DNA of 64,000 nucleotides from Enterococcus_E cecorum_B (lineage in GTDB: Bacteria > Bacillota > Bacilli > Lactobacillales > Enterococcaceae). Both the position numbers and the translations under genes were made by a program. Location of the stretch: positions 1 to 64,000 of the forward strand of contig CAMMST010000001.1 of NCBI GenBank assembly GCA_946499615.1, read 5' to 3'. Below the pieces are notes generated by a model that had not been told where the DNA came from, made no database searches, and was given only the letters and a program-made list of their open reading frames with translations. Numbering within the stretch: position 1 is the stretch's first letter; every line of letters begins with the position of its first letter. Positions 42,318 to 52,760 of this stretch are shown piece by piece.

Positions 42318-42329
42318 TTCTATGATTGA

Positions 42330-45300
42330 TTATAGTAAATCGTTATTGTTTAAAGCATCTTCAGCGGCTAATTGTGCTTCTACATCAGAAATGCTATACA
42401 CGTTTTCGCTCGTTAAAGTTGCTTCTTTTGGTTCCATATTGCGGTAACGAGCCATACCAGTACCTGCAGGAATAATCTTACCGATGATAACATTTTCCTT
42501 CAAGCCTAGCAATGGATCTTTCTTACCACGGATAGCAGCATCTGTTAACACACGAGTTGTTTCTTGGAAGGAAGCAGCAGATAAGAAGCTGTTTGTTTCC
42601 AAGGATGCTTTCGTAATACCTAGCAATACTGGACGAGAAGTTGCTGGCACACCACCGTTTACGATTGTTTCGTAGTTTTGGTCTTTAAAGTCAGCAATAT
42701 CCATTAAAGTACCTGGTAAGATGTTAGTGTCACCTGGATCCATTACACGGACTTTACGTAACATTTGACGAACCATTACTTCGATATGTTTATCCCCGAT
42801 TTCTACCCCTTGCATACGGTATACACGTTGTACTTCGCGCAATAGGTAAGTTTCAACAGATAATACATCGCGAACTTGAAGTAATTGTTTAGGATCAATT
42901 GAACCTTCTGTTAATGGTTGACCACGGTGTACGATGTCGCCTTGAGCCACTTTCATACGCGCAGTAAATGGTACAGTATAAGTACGAGTATCAGTTTTAC
43001 CTTTAATCGTCACTTCTTTGGTACGAGTTGAAGCTTCTTCGTTAATCTCAATGACTTCACCAGTTACTTCAGTGATCACGGCTTGCCCTTTAGGATTACG
43101 TGCTTCAAAAATTTCTTGGACACGAGGAAGACCTTGCGTGATATCATCTCCGGCAACCCCACCGGTATGGAAAGTACGCATGGTTAACTGAGTACCAGGT
43201 TCACCGATTGATTGCGCAGCGATTGTACCGACTGCTTCACCGACTTCAACTTCACTACCAGTAGCCAAGTTGCGTCCATAACAGTGTTTACATACCCCAT
43301 GACGTGTATTACATGTAAATACTGAACGAATCGTTACTTCTTCAATCCCTGCATCCACGATTTGTTTGGCAATATCTTCTGTAATCAATTCATTTGAACC
43401 AATGATTACTTCACCAGTATTTGGATCAATGACAGATTTACGAGTATAACGACCAATCATGCGTTCTTCAAGAGATTCGATGTTTTCGTTTCCTTCTTTA
43501 ATCGCACGGATAACTAAACCGCGGTCAGTACCACAATCATCTTCACGAATAATGACATCTTGTGCCACGTCAACCAAACGACGAGTTAAGTAACCTGAGT
43601 CGGCAGTCTTCAAGGCAGTATCGGTCATTCCTTTACGAGCCCCGTGAGTAGAGATGAACATTTCCAAGACAGATAGTCCTTCACGGAAGTTAGAGATGAT
43701 TGGCAATTCCATGATTCGACCATTTGGAGCGGCCATCAAACCACGCATTCCGGCAAGCTGTGTAAAGTTAGAGATGTTACCACGAGCTCCAGAATCTGAC
43801 ATCATGAAGATTGGGTTTTTAGAATCCAAACCTTCCATCAGTTTCTTTTGAATTTGGTCTTTGGCATCATTCCAAACACCGATAACACGTTCATATCTTT
43901 CGTCATCCGTAATCAAACCACGACGGAAAGTACGCGTAATATTGTCAACTTGTTTGTGGGCATTTTCGATAATATCATGTTTTTCGTGTAAGACCATGAT
44001 ATCGGCAATCCCTACCGTAATACCCGCTAAAGTAGAATGTTTGTAACCTAAGTCTTTCATTCTATCTAGCATGTGAGAAGTTTCAGTGACTTTGAAACGT
44101 TTGAAGACTTCAGCGATAATATTTCCTAAGTCTTTCTTCTTGAATGGGGCAACTAATTCTTGACCAGCAATTAACGCTTTAATGTCCGTACCAGGTGCCA
44201 CAAAGTATTTATCTGGTGTTTGGACGGTTAAGTTAAAGCTGCTTGGTTCGTTTAAGTAAGGGAATTCTTGTGGCATGATTGAGTTGAAGATAATCTTACC
44301 AACAGTTGTCACCATTAACTTAGATTTTTGTTCTTCAGTAAATGGTTTGTCCCCTAAGGTATTTGGATTCACAGCGATACGAGAATGTAGGTGCACATAG
44401 CCATTGCGCCATGCAGTGACCGCTTCGTCCATATCGCGGAAGATCATGCCTTCACCTTCACGACCAGCTTCTTCCATGGTTAAGTAGTAGTTACCTAAGA
44501 CCATATCTTGAGAAGGAGTTACGACTGGTTTACCATCTTTAGGGTTCAAGATGTTTTGAGCCGCTAACATCAACATTCTTGCTTCGGCTTGAGCTTCTTC
44601 ATTCAATGGTACGTGAACCGCCATTTGGTCCCCGTCAAAGTCCGCATTGTAGGCTTCACATACTAATGGGTGCAAACGAATCGCACGGCCTTCCACTAAG
44701 ACTGGTTCAAAGGCTTGGATACCTAGACGGTGCAAGGTAGGTGCGCGGTTAAGTAGTACTGGGTGTTCTTTAATTACATCTTCCAATACATCCCAAACAT
44801 CATCTTCTTGACGTTCGATTTTGCGTTTGGCATTTTTAATATTTGAAGCTAATTCGCGTTTCACTAATTCATGCATGACGAATGGTTTGAATAATTCAAT
44901 CGCCATTTCTTTTGGTAAACCACATTGATACATCTTCAAGAATGGTCCAACTACGATAACTGAACGTCCTGAGTAGTCAACACGTTTACCTAATAAGTTT
45001 TGACGGAAGCGACCTTGTTTCCCTTTCAACATGTGTGATAGAGATTTCAATGGACGGTTACCTGGACCTGTTACTGGACGACCACGACGACCATTGTCAA
45101 TTAAGGCATCCACCGCTTCTTGTAACATACGTTTTTCGTTTTGAACGATGATACTTGGTGCATTTAAGTCTAATAAACGTTTCAAACGATTATTACGGTT
45201 AATCACACGACGATATAAGTCATTCAAGTCAGAAGTCGCAAAACGGCCACCTTCTAATTGAACCATTGGACGTAAATCAGGTGGGATAACTGGAATAACA

Positions 45301-45986
45301 TCCATCACCATCCAGCTTGGTTTATTACCAGAAGAACGGAATGCTTCTAAAATATCCAAACGACGAATCGCGCGTGTACGTTTTTGACCAGAAGCTGTTT
45401 TTAATTCTTCTTTTAATTCAGCAACTTCTGCTTCTAAATCGACACCTTCTAATAATTGTTTCACCGCTTCAGCACCCATCGCAGCCGTAAATTCTTGGCC
45501 GTATTGTTCACGTTTTTCACGGTATTCACGTTCTGTTAATAATTGTTTTTTCTCTAAGCTTGTGTTACCTGGATCGATTACGACATAAGAAGCAAAATAG
45601 ATGATTTCTTCTAATGCACGAGGGCTCATATCTAGGACTAATCCCATACGTGATGGAATCCCTTTGAAGTACCAAATATGTGATACAGGAGCAGCTAATT
45701 CGATGTGGCCCATACGTTCGCGGCGCACTTTAGAACGAGTTACTTCTACCCCACAACGGTCACAAGTAATCCCTTTGTAGCGGATTCTCTTATATTTACC
45801 ACAAGCACATTCCCAGTCTTTTGTAGGACCGAAAATACGTTCATCAAACAAGCCTTCGCGTTCAGGCTTTAAGGTACGATAGTTAATGGTTTCTGGTTTT
45901 TTTACTTCACCAAAAGACCAGCTTCTGATTTTCTCGGGAGAAGCCAAACCTATTTGCATACTTTCGAAATTATTTACATCGATCAA
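42330..45986 (-). CDS. rpoC: RNA polymerase beta-prime subunit
   Basis: 1218 residues, the Firmicutes form without the large proteobacterial insertions. The N-terminal zinc site uses Cys60, Cys62, Cys75 and Cys78 (ECACGK ... CDRC). The catalytic magnesium loop NADFDGDQM lies near residue 449. The bridge-helix region with GARGNISNFTQLAGMRGLMA and the second zinc site (CNTRHGVCKHCYG) are intact. The start is a TTG at 45986 with GGAGGG upstream, giving MIDVNNFESMQ as in relatives. It follows rpoB by about 115 bp in one operon. Confidence 0.97.
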   Translation of the reverse strand: MIDVNNFESMQIGLASPEKIRSWSFGEVKKPETINYRTLKPEREGLFDERIFGPTKDWECACGKYKRIRYKGITCDRCGVEVTRSKVRRERMGHIELAAPVSHIWYFKGIPSRMGLVLDMSPRALEEIIYFASYVVIDPGNTSLEKKQLLTEREYREKREQYGQEFTAAMGAEAVKQLLEGVDLEAEVAELKEELKTASGQKRTRAIRRLDILEAFRSSGNKPSWMVMDVIPVIPPDLRPMVQLEGGRFATSDLNDLYRRVINRNNRLKRLLDLNAPSIIVQNEKRMLQEAVDALIDNGRRGRPVTGPGNRPLKSLSHMLKGKQGRFRQNLLGKRVDYSGRSVIVVGPFLKMYQCGLPKEMAIELFKPFVMHELVKRELASNIKNAKRKIERQEDDVWDVLEDVIKEHPVLLNRAPTLHRLGIQAFEPVLVEGRAIRLHPLVCEAYNADFDGDQMAVHVPLNEEAQAEARMLMLAAQNILNPKDGKPVVTPSQDMVLGNYYLTMEEAGREGEGMIFRDMDEAVTAWRNGYVHLHSRIAVNPNTLGDKPFTEEQKSKLMVTTVGKIIFNSIMPQEFPYLNEPSSFNLTVQTPDKYFVAPGTDIKALIAGQELVAPFKKKDLGNIIAEVFKRFKVTETSHMLDRMKDLGYKHSTLAGITVGIADIMVLHEKHDIIENAHKQVDNITRTFRRGLITDDERYERVIGVWNDAKDQIQKKLMEGLDSKNPIFMMSDSGARGNISNFTQLAGMRGLMAAPNGRIMELPIISNFREGLSVLEMFISTHGARKGMTDTALKTADSGYLTRRLVDVAQDVIIREDDCGTDRGLVIRAIKEGNENIESLEERMIGRYTRKSVIDPNTGEVIIGSNELITEDIAKQIVDAGIEEVTIRSVFTCNTRHGVCKHCYGRNLATGSEVEVGEAVGTIAAQSIGEPGTQLTMRTFHTGGVAGDDITQGLPRVQEIFEARNPKGQAVITEVTGEVIEINEEASTRTKEVTIKGKTDTRTYTVPFTARMKVAQGDIVHRGQPLTEGSIDPKQLLQVRDVLSVETYLLREVQRVYRMQGVEIGDKHIEVMVRQMLRKVRVMDPGDTNILPGTLMDIADFKDQNYETIVNGGVPATSRPVLLGITKASLETNSFLSAASFQETTRVLTDAAIRGKKDPLLGLKENVIIGKIIPAGTGMARYRNMEPKEATLTSENVYSISDVEAQLAAEDALNNNDLL

Positions 45987-46102
45987 AAGGGGTTCCCTCC
46001 ATTTCCTTTTTTCACTCGATTTTATACAGCAAGATAAGCGGGCAGAAAATCATCCTTTCTGCCACTACTTATCATTCATTTATACTTTTGACAAGCACGA
46101 TT

Positions 46103-49100
46103 TTAGGCTTCGTCGTTGTCCTCTTCTTCGGCTTGACTAGCGGCTAAAGCTTCTTCTTCAGCTTTGCGTTGTGCTTCTTGTTGGGCTTTTTGTTTTTCAG
46201 CATATTTTGTTAAAGCATCAACGGTAATTAAATCATCGTCATCATCCATGTCACGTAATTCAATTTCTTGATCGTCAATGTCTAATACGCGCATATCTAA
46301 ACCAAGAGATTGTAATTCTTTGACTAATACGCGGAATGATTCTGGCACACCTGGTTTTGGAATTGGTTCACCTTTCACGATGGCTTCGTAAGTTTTCACA
46401 CGTCCGACAACATCATCTGACTTGTAAGTTAAGATTTCTTGTAAGGTATAAGCAGCACCGTAAGCTTCCAGTGCCCATACTTCCATTTCCCCGAAACGTT
46501 GTCCACCAAATTGAGCTTTACCTCCAAGTGGTTGTTGGGTAACTAATGAGTATGGTCCAATTGAACGGGCATGTAGTTTGTCATCAACCATGTGGGCTAA
46601 TTTAATCATATACATGACACCGACAGAAATACGGCCATCGAATGGTTCCCCTGTACGTCCGTCGTAAAGGATGGTTTTCGCATCTTTGGCTAAACCAGCT
46701 TCACGAACCGTTGCCCATACATCTTCATCGCTCGCACCATCAAATACTGGTGTTGCTACATGGATACCAAGGGCACGCGCAGCCATACCTAAGTGTAATT
46801 CTAATACTTGTCCGATGTTCATACGTGATGGCACCCCTAATGGATTCAACATGATATCCACTGGTGTTCCGTCTGGTAAGAATGGCATATCTTCTTCCGG
46901 CATAATACGGGAAACAACCCCTTTATTACCGTGACGACCGGCCATTTTATCCCCTTCATGGATTTTACGTTTTTGAACAATATAAACACGTACTAACATA
47001 TTTACGCCTGGTGATAATTCATCGCCAGCTTCACGTGTAAAGATCTTCACATCGTGGACAATACCGCCACCGCCATGAGGAACACGAAGAGAAGTATCAC
47101 GAACTTCACGCGCTTTTTCACCGAAGATTGCGTGTAATAGACGTTCTTCAGCAGATAATTCAGTCACTCCTTTTGGTGTCACTTTACCTACTAATAAGTC
47201 CCCGTCTTTTACTTCTGCCCCGATGCGGATAATACCCATTTCATCAAGGTTCTTCAAGGCATCTTCACCCACGTTTGGAATTTCGCGAGTGATTTCTTCA
47301 GGTCCTAATTTGGTATCACGTGCTTCTGATTCGTATTCTTCAATATGCACAGAAGTATACACATCATCTTTTACTAAACGACGGCTCATGATAACCGCAT
47401 CTTCATAGTTGTAACCTTCCCATGTCATGAAGGCAACTAAGACGTTTTGACCTAAAGCTAATTCTCCACCTTCCATTGATGGACCGTCTGCTAAAGTATC
47501 GCCTTTAGCCACGCGTTCATGCAATTGAACTAATGGACGTTGGTTGTAACTTGTTCCTGAGTTTGAACGACGGAATTTCGTTACTTTATATTTATCTAAG
47601 GTACCATCTTCACGGCGAACGCGAATTTCACTTGCATCCACGTATTCAACGATACCATCGTGTTTACATAATAAAGCTGCTCCAGAGTCATGTGCTGATT
47701 TGTATTCCATACCAGTACCAACCCATGGTGCTTTAGGATTAATCAAAGGCACTGCTTGACGTTGCATGTTGGCCCCCATCAAGGCACGGTTAGAGTCATC
47801 GTTTTCTAAGAATGGGATACATGCAGTCGCCACGGCAACTACTTGTTTAGGAGATACGTCCATGTAGTCCACTTTTTCAACAGCAACTTCGATATTTTCA
47901 CTTGTTGCACGCGCCATGACAACAGGTTCAGCAAACGTACCATCTTCGTTTAACTTACTGTTTGCTTGGGCCACAACATAATGGTCTTCGATATCAGCAG
48001 TTAGATAATCAATTTGATCGGTTACACGACCAGTTTCGCGATCCACACGACGATATGGTGTTTCGATAAAGCCATATTTATTCACTTTCGCATAAGTCGC
48101 TAAACTGTTGATCAACCCGATGTTTGGACCTTCAGGCGTTTCAATCGGACACATACGACCATAGTGAGAGTAGTGAACGTCACGAACTTCATATCCGGCA
48201 CGATCACGCGTCAAACCACCAGGCCCTAATGCAGATAGACGACGTTTGTGGGCTAACTCACTTAGCGGGTTGGTTTGGTCCATGAATTGTGATAATTGAG
48301 AAGAACCAAAGAATTCTTTGATACTTGCAACTACTGGACGGATATTGATTAATTGTTGTGGTGTTAATGTTTCAGTGTCTTGAATTGACATGCGTTCACG
48401 TACCACACGTTCCATACGCGCTAAACCGATACGGAATTGGTTTTGTAATAACTCACCAACTGAACGGATACGACGATTTCCTAAGTGGTCGATATCATCT
48501 ACTTTACCGATACCTTCCATTAAGTTTAGGAAGTAACTCATGCTTGCGATAATATCAGCAGGACGAATCGTGCGCACATCGCTTGGTAAGTAGCCATTGC
48601 CAATGATATTAATTTCACGTTCTGGATCTTTTGGTGAAAAGACTTTGATTACTTGAACAGTCATCGGCTCAGTGACAACCCCATCTTCTGAAGGATAGTA
48701 AGTAACACTATTCAAGCCGTTTTCTAATTGTTCGGCAATGCTGTCAATGACTTGGTGTGTTAAGACTGTTCCTTTTTCAACTAGAATTTCACCGGTTTCA
48801 GGATCTACTAAAGTTTCAGCCAAAGTTAAGTTTAATAGACGTGTTTTTAAGTCTAATTTCTTATTCACTTTGTAGCGACCTACTGCAGCAAGGTCATAAC
48901 GTTTTGGATCAAAGAAACGCGCATTTAAAAGATTTCTTGAGCTATCGGCAGTCTTAGGTTCGCCTGGACGTAGACGCTCGTAAATATCTTTCAAGCCTTC
49001 TTCTGTACGTGAATCACTTGCATTTTTGTGTAAGTCTTTTTCGATAGTGTTACGTAATGATTCGCTATCTCCGAAAATTTCAAAGATTGTATCATCTGAA

Positions 49101-49705
49101 CCAAAACCTAACGCACGAACTAACACTGTCAATGGAATCTTACGGGTACGGTCAATACGTACATAAGAAATATCTTTACTATCTGTTTCCATTTCTAACC
49201 ATGCGCCACGGTTAGGAATAACAGTAGAACCGAAACCTTCTTTACCATTCTTATCTACTTTTCCATGGAAGTAAACACCAGGAGAACGGACTAATTGTGA
49301 AACGATAACACGTTCTGCCCCGTTGATGATAAAGGTTCCTTGTTCAGTCATTAATGGGAAATCGCCAAAGAATACTTCTTGTGACTTGATTTCGCCAGTT
49401 TCTCTATTTGTCAAACGTAATGTTACATGTAATGGTGCAGAATAGTTTGCATCGTGTGCACGTGCTTCATCTACATCATACTTAGGTGTCTTCAACTCAT
49501 AATCTACGAATTCTAGAGATAAATTGCCGTTGAAATCTTCAATCGGTAAAATATCTTCAAACATTTCTCTTAGTCCTTCATCTAAGAACCATTGATAAGA
49601 ATCTGTTTGAATCTCAATCAAATTCGGTAATTCCAATACTTCACTGATACGTGCGAAACTTCTACGTTCGCGGTGCTTTCCGTATTTTACTACGTGTCCA
49701 GCCAA
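46103..49705 (-). CDS. rpoB: RNA polymerase beta subunit
   Basis: 1200 residues. All expected regions are present, including the rifampicin pocket (SQLSQFMDQTNPLSELAHKRRLSALGP, split in two here for length: key residues Gln, Asp, His and Ser all of the sensitive type) near residues 467-495, and the C-terminal QPLGGKAQFGGQRFGEMEVWAL. A short acidic/Gln-Glu-rich tail ends the protein, as usual in this order. A TTG at 49705 eight bases after AAGGGG is preferred to a GTG at 49714, which lies inside that site. Strong promoter at 49940-49968. Confidence 0.95.
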   Translation of the reverse strand: MAGHVVKYGKHRERRSFARISEVLELPNLIEIQTDSYQWFLDEGLREMFEDILPIEDFNGNLSLEFVDYELKTPKYDVDEARAHDANYSAPLHVTLRLTNRETGEIKSQEVFFGDFPLMTEQGTFIINGAERVIVSQLVRSPGVYFHGKVDKNGKEGFGSTVIPNRGAWLEMETDSKDISYVRIDRTRKIPLTVLVRALGFGSDDTIFEIFGDSESLRNTIEKDLHKNASDSRTEEGLKDIYERLRPGEPKTADSSRNLLNARFFDPKRYDLAAVGRYKVNKKLDLKTRLLNLTLAETLVDPETGEILVEKGTVLTHQVIDSIAEQLENGLNSVTYYPSEDGVVTEPMTVQVIKVFSPKDPEREINIIGNGYLPSDVRTIRPADIIASMSYFLNLMEGIGKVDDIDHLGNRRIRSVGELLQNQFRIGLARMERVVRERMSIQDTETLTPQQLINIRPVVASIKEFFGSSQLSQFMDQTNPLSELAHKRRLSALGPGGLTRDRAGYEVRDVHYSHYGRMCPIETPEGPNIGLINSLATYAKVNKYGFIETPYRRVDRETGRVTDQIDYLTADIEDHYVVAQANSKLNEDGTFAEPVVMARATSENIEVAVEKVDYMDVSPKQVVAVATACIPFLENDDSNRALMGANMQRQAVPLINPKAPWVGTGMEYKSAHDSGAALLCKHDGIVEYVDASEIRVRREDGTLDKYKVTKFRRSNSGTSYNQRPLVQLHERVAKGDTLADGPSMEGGELALGQNVLVAFMTWEGYNYEDAVIMSRRLVKDDVYTSVHIEEYESEARDTKLGPEEITREIPNVGEDALKNLDEMGIIRIGAEVKDGDLLVGKVTPKGVTELSAEERLLHAIFGEKAREVRDTSLRVPHGGGGIVHDVKIFTREAGDELSPGVNMLVRVYIVQKRKIHEGDKMAGRHGNKGVVSRIMPEEDMPFLPDGTPVDIMLNPLGVPSRMNIGQVLELHLGMAARALGIHVATPVFDGASDEDVWATVREAGLAKDAKTILYDGRTGEPFDGRISVGVMYMIKLAHMVDDKLHARSIGPYSLVTQQPLGGKAQFGGQRFGEMEVWALEAYGAAYTLQEILTYKSDDVVGRVKTYEAIVKGEPIPKPGVPESFRVLVKELQSLGLDMRVLDIDDQEIELRDMDDDDDLITVDALTKYAEKQKAQQEAQRKAEEEALAASQAEEEDNDEA

Positions 49706-50034
49706 GCTCTTCACCCCTTCAAAAATCTTTCAAAATAGCTACCAACCAATATTACTTTTTTGTTACAAACATTAAACTTAGGTAACAAATCGTATTTTTT
49801 GCGGCTTTAAGGCAAAAAAAAATCAAAAATAGAAAGTGTTCAAATCCCTGTTCTACTTTTGTTTTCCTTATGCTACAGCCGAAACGGACAATATTTCGTT
49901 CCTACTGATAATACTTTTTGATAGTTTTTGCATCTATATATTATAGACAATTCTAGCCTATTTGTCAAGCTTTCATGAAATTTTTCATTTTGGTTCTCAA
50001 CATTGATTTTTCATCCCTATGTGCGAACAAATCC
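49706..50034. other. rpoB leader and divergent promoter region
   Basis: The rpoB transcript has a leader of about 225 nt with several A/T runs and weak hairpin potential; no ribosomal-protein or other riboswitch was recognised. Beyond the promoter lies the 40-bp repeat tract. Confidence 0.45.
49940..49968 (-). promoter_or_regulatory. Consensus sigma-A promoter of rpoBC
   Basis: On the minus strand TTGACA (49963-49968), 17-bp spacer and TATAAT (49940-49945): a perfect consensus promoter, as expected for an RNA polymerase operon. Confidence 0.95.
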
Positions 50035-50194
50035 AAAAGTTTTTACACTTATACTCTAAAAACTTCTGAAATGCAAAAGTTTTTATACTTATACTCTAGA
50101 AACTTTCGAAAGATAAAAGTTTTTACACTTATACTCTAGAAACTTCTGAAATGCAAAAGTTTTTATACTTATACTCTAGAAAATTGCGAAAAAG
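50035..50194. repeat. Four tandem 40-bp repeats
   Basis: Copies start at 50035, 50075, 50115 and 50155, exactly 40 bp apart. Each begins AAAAGTTTTTAYACTTATAC and carries CTCTARAAACTT downstream; copies 1 and 3 share one ending (CTGAAATGC), copies 2 and 4 diverge. Arms AAGTTTTT and AGAAACTT give each unit imperfect dyad symmetry. The array ends 40 bp before the AAA ATPase ATG. An operator array, a slippage tract or a recombination site are all possible. Confidence 0.95.
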
Positions 50195-50234
50195 AGAGGG
50201 GTTTGCTATACTTCTAAATAGGGAGGTGCAAAAA

Positions 50235-51437
50235 ATGTACAATCGTCCTTTTTATCTAGAACAAATGATTCGTGCTAAAGACAGCGACTTTGTCAAAGTA
50301 ATCACCGGAGTACGACGCTGTGGTAAATCTACATTATTAATACTTTTTAAAGACTATCTAATGAATCATGGTGTGCAATCAGAGCAAATTATCGAAATCA
50401 GTTATGAAAAAATGACTAATGACGTGTTGAGAGACGGAAAAAAACTTCATGAATATATCACGCAACAAGTCACCTCTGACAAAAGGTATTATTTACTAAT
50501 TGATGAAGCCCAAGAAATTTTTCAATGGTCGCGCGTCATCAATAGTCTAAAAGTTAGCTTTAACCTGGATATTTATATTACAGGCTCTAATTCAAGACTT
50601 TTTTCCGGTGAGTATCTTACTTATCTCGCTGGTCGCTACATTGAAATCAAAGTCTATCCTTTGTCGTTCAAGGAATTCTTAACCTTTAAGCAATATGAAC
50701 CTACCAATCTTGCTTCCCATTACCAAGAATATATTAAAAACGGTTCTTTTCCAGCGCCTAGTTTAGTAAACGATGAACAGCTCATTCAAACCATTAACCA
50801 AGGTCTTTTCGATTCTATCTTTACAAGAGATATTATTAAGTTTGGAGAAATTAGGGATGTCGGAAATTTCCACAAAGTAGCTAAATTTATTTTTGACAAT
50901 ATTGGCAATCCTATTTCTGTCAATAAAATCGCCAATACATTACGTTCCAATGGTTCACGAATCTCAGCTGACACTATTGATAATTATCTTGTGTTAATGT
51001 GTAATGCCTATATCCTTTATCCTTGTCATAGATATGATTTACGAGGAAAGGAAATATTACGAACCAACGGCAAATATTATCTCGTAGATACCGGACTAAG
51101 AAATCAACTTATCGGCTATAAGCACTCTAACCTAGGGCATGATTTAGAAAATATTGTCTACCTTGAACTCATTCGTCGAGGGTATAAAGTCTATATTGGT
51201 AAATTTGATCATTATGAAATTGATTTTATTGCGCAACGTCAAGATGAAAAATACTATATTCAAGTAGCCTTATCTATTTTAGATGAGAAAACCAAGCATC
51301 GTGAATTTCAACCATTTGAAAAAATTCAAGATCATTTTCCAAAATATGTAGTCACAATGGATGAACTGGATTTCTCGCAAAATGGTATTCGTCATCTGAA
51401 CGTCTTTCATTTCTTATTAAATGAGGATGTATTTTAA
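50235..51437 (+). CDS. AAA_14/DUF4143-type ATPase
   Basis: 400 residues. P-loop VITGVRRCGKSTLL (about 21-34), Walker B YYLLIDEAQEI (near 90), then ITGSNSRLFSGEYLTYLAGRYIEIKVYPLSFKEFL, the family signature. The C-terminal DUF4143 half includes YYLVDTGLRNQLIG and a restriction-fold-like core (NIVYLELIRRGYKVYIG, EIDFIAQ, YYIQVA). Members are common, poorly understood and often lineage-specific; links to defence or transposition are speculative. ATG 50235 follows GGGAGGTG; the longer frame starting inside the repeats is rejected. Confidence 0.87.
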   Translation: MYNRPFYLEQMIRAKDSDFVKVITGVRRCGKSTLLILFKDYLMNHGVQSEQIIEISYEKMTNDVLRDGKKLHEYITQQVTSDKRYYLLIDEAQEIFQWSRVINSLKVSFNLDIYITGSNSRLFSGEYLTYLAGRYIEIKVYPLSFKEFLTFKQYEPTNLASHYQEYIKNGSFPAPSLVNDEQLIQTINQGLFDSIFTRDIIKFGEIRDVGNFHKVAKFIFDNIGNPISVNKIANTLRSNGSRISADTIDNYLVLMCNAYILYPCHRYDLRGKEILRTNGKYYLVDTGLRNQLIGYKHSNLGHDLENIVYLELIRRGYKVYIGKFDHYEIDFIAQRQDEKYYIQVALSILDEKTKHREFQPFEKIQDHFPKYVVTMDELDFSQNGIRHLNVFHFLLNEDVF

Positions 51438-51457
51438 AAAAGTTTGACGAAATTAGT

Positions 51458-51497
51458 TAAAACCGAGAACTTCCACAAAAAAGTTTCTCGGTTTTTA
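51458..51497. terminator. Bidirectional terminator
   Basis: AAAACCGAGAA and TTCTCGGTTTTT flank a 15-base loop after the ATPase gene. Confidence 0.88.
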
Positions 51498-51542
51498 ACT
51501 AATATGACCCTGTAAAAATATTCTAGGATATGCGCCCAAAAT

Positions 51543-52712
51543 TTACATCTTCTTTTTCAAAATTATACTCACTAAAAGAAAAATAAGGAACATTCCCATT
51601 GCAATCAAGCTAAAACTTTGGAATACAACAAAAAGCGCAGTGACATCGGGTGAAAATACTCCCACCGCCAAAACAAAGGCCCCCGAAATGCTCCGACTTA
51701 AAACTTCATCCCAGACCATGTAATTTTGAATCTCTTCATCAGGTAAACTTTGTTGTACATAAACATTTTGCACAAGACCAGCACTCGTTTGTCCTACCGC
51801 AAGCAAAATGTAACTAAATAAAACCTGAAAATAGCTTTTAGCAAACGAAAACAGAATCAAATACAAAATATAAATAAACATTCCTATTAAGAATACATTT
51901 TTAGGCGATTTAAACTCTTTTTTAAAACTCAACAACACACTCGTCACCAAAAAACAACCAGCTAAAAAAGAGAGCGAAAAAGAATATTGCTGCTCGCTCA
52001 GCCCTATTCCTTGGATAAGATACCTCACTTCATACGTATCAAAAAGTACCCCTATTGAACTTAGCAAACCTATCACCATCATCATCAAAAAAGCAGTCGG
52101 ATGTCTCATAATACTCATAAATTGATAATTATGTCTGACTTTCTCTGCTTGTTTAGTCTTTTTGTCCTCATTCATTTGGATATGAATAAATAACAAGCCT
52201 ATCGAACCAATTAATACTAGCAAAGAATATAAGACAAATAGATAATGCTGATGATGCGTGAGATTAACCCCAACAATCATCGGCGCTAAAAAATAAGAGA
52301 GTGAACCAATACTTGTATACACCGAATTAAAACGAATCAAATTATTACTAGCAATTAAATGGGGAACCATCGCATATAACTTACTAGAAAACAACGTATG
52401 ACATATCTCCAAAAGAAAAACAAGCAAAAACAGTACAGGTGATTCAAAGTAGAAGCTAAGTAAAATCAAAAGAATCGTTTTCATCGCTTCAATGGAAAAT
52501 AGCACCATTCGACTATTGCTTTGTGGCAAATAATTTTTGACTTTAGCTGCGACTAGGCTAGCTAGTAGCTTCACTGCCCAAAAATACATCACAAAACGCA
52601 CAGAAATTCTCGATAAATAAATGTTAATCAATATCGTATAACCATATTCAGCAATCAGCGAAATAAAACGATTCGCATAAATAATATTAGCATTTTTATT
52701 TTTTATCTTCAC
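51543..52712 (-). CDS. MFS transporter
   Basis: 389 residues with about ten to twelve transmembrane helices and a cytoplasmic loop in the middle (NEDKKTKQAEKVRH). It has the size and spacing of multidrug or macrolide-type exporters of the major facilitator superfamily, but no diagnostic substrate motif. The start is a GTG at 52712, seven bases after GAGGAG; the in-frame ATG at 52727 precedes that site. It follows the remnant of another MFS gene and two ABC operons, so it may belong to the same defence or export locus. Confidence 0.75.
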   Translation of the reverse strand: MKIKNKNANIIYANRFISLIAEYGYTILINIYLSRISVRFVMYFWAVKLLASLVAAKVKNYLPQSNSRMVLFSIEAMKTILLILLSFYFESPVLFLLVFLLEICHTLFSSKLYAMVPHLIASNNLIRFNSVYTSIGSLSYFLAPMIVGVNLTHHQHYLFVLYSLLVLIGSIGLLFIHIQMNEDKKTKQAEKVRHNYQFMSIMRHPTAFLMMMVIGLLSSIGVLFDTYEVRYLIQGIGLSEQQYSFSLSFLAGCFLVTSVLLSFKKEFKSPKNVFLIGMFIYILYLILFSFAKSYFQVLFSYILLAVGQTSAGLVQNVYVQQSLPDEEIQNYMVWDEVLSRSISGAFVLAVGVFSPDVTALFVVFQSFSLIAMGMFLIFLLVSIILKKKM

Positions 52713-52760
52713 ATAGACTCTCCTCATAAACTGTTCGTATGAATATTAAACATAAAACTT

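Noticed and set aside
42484..48957. Many plus-strand frames opposite rpoC and rpoB
   Set aside because: Antisense shadows of two highly conserved genes, with no ribosome sites of their own.
50151..50234. Extended N-terminus of the AAA ATPase frame reading into the 40-bp repeats
   Set aside because: The ATG at 50235 has GGGAGGTG at good distance; the longer frame merely reads through repeat DNA.
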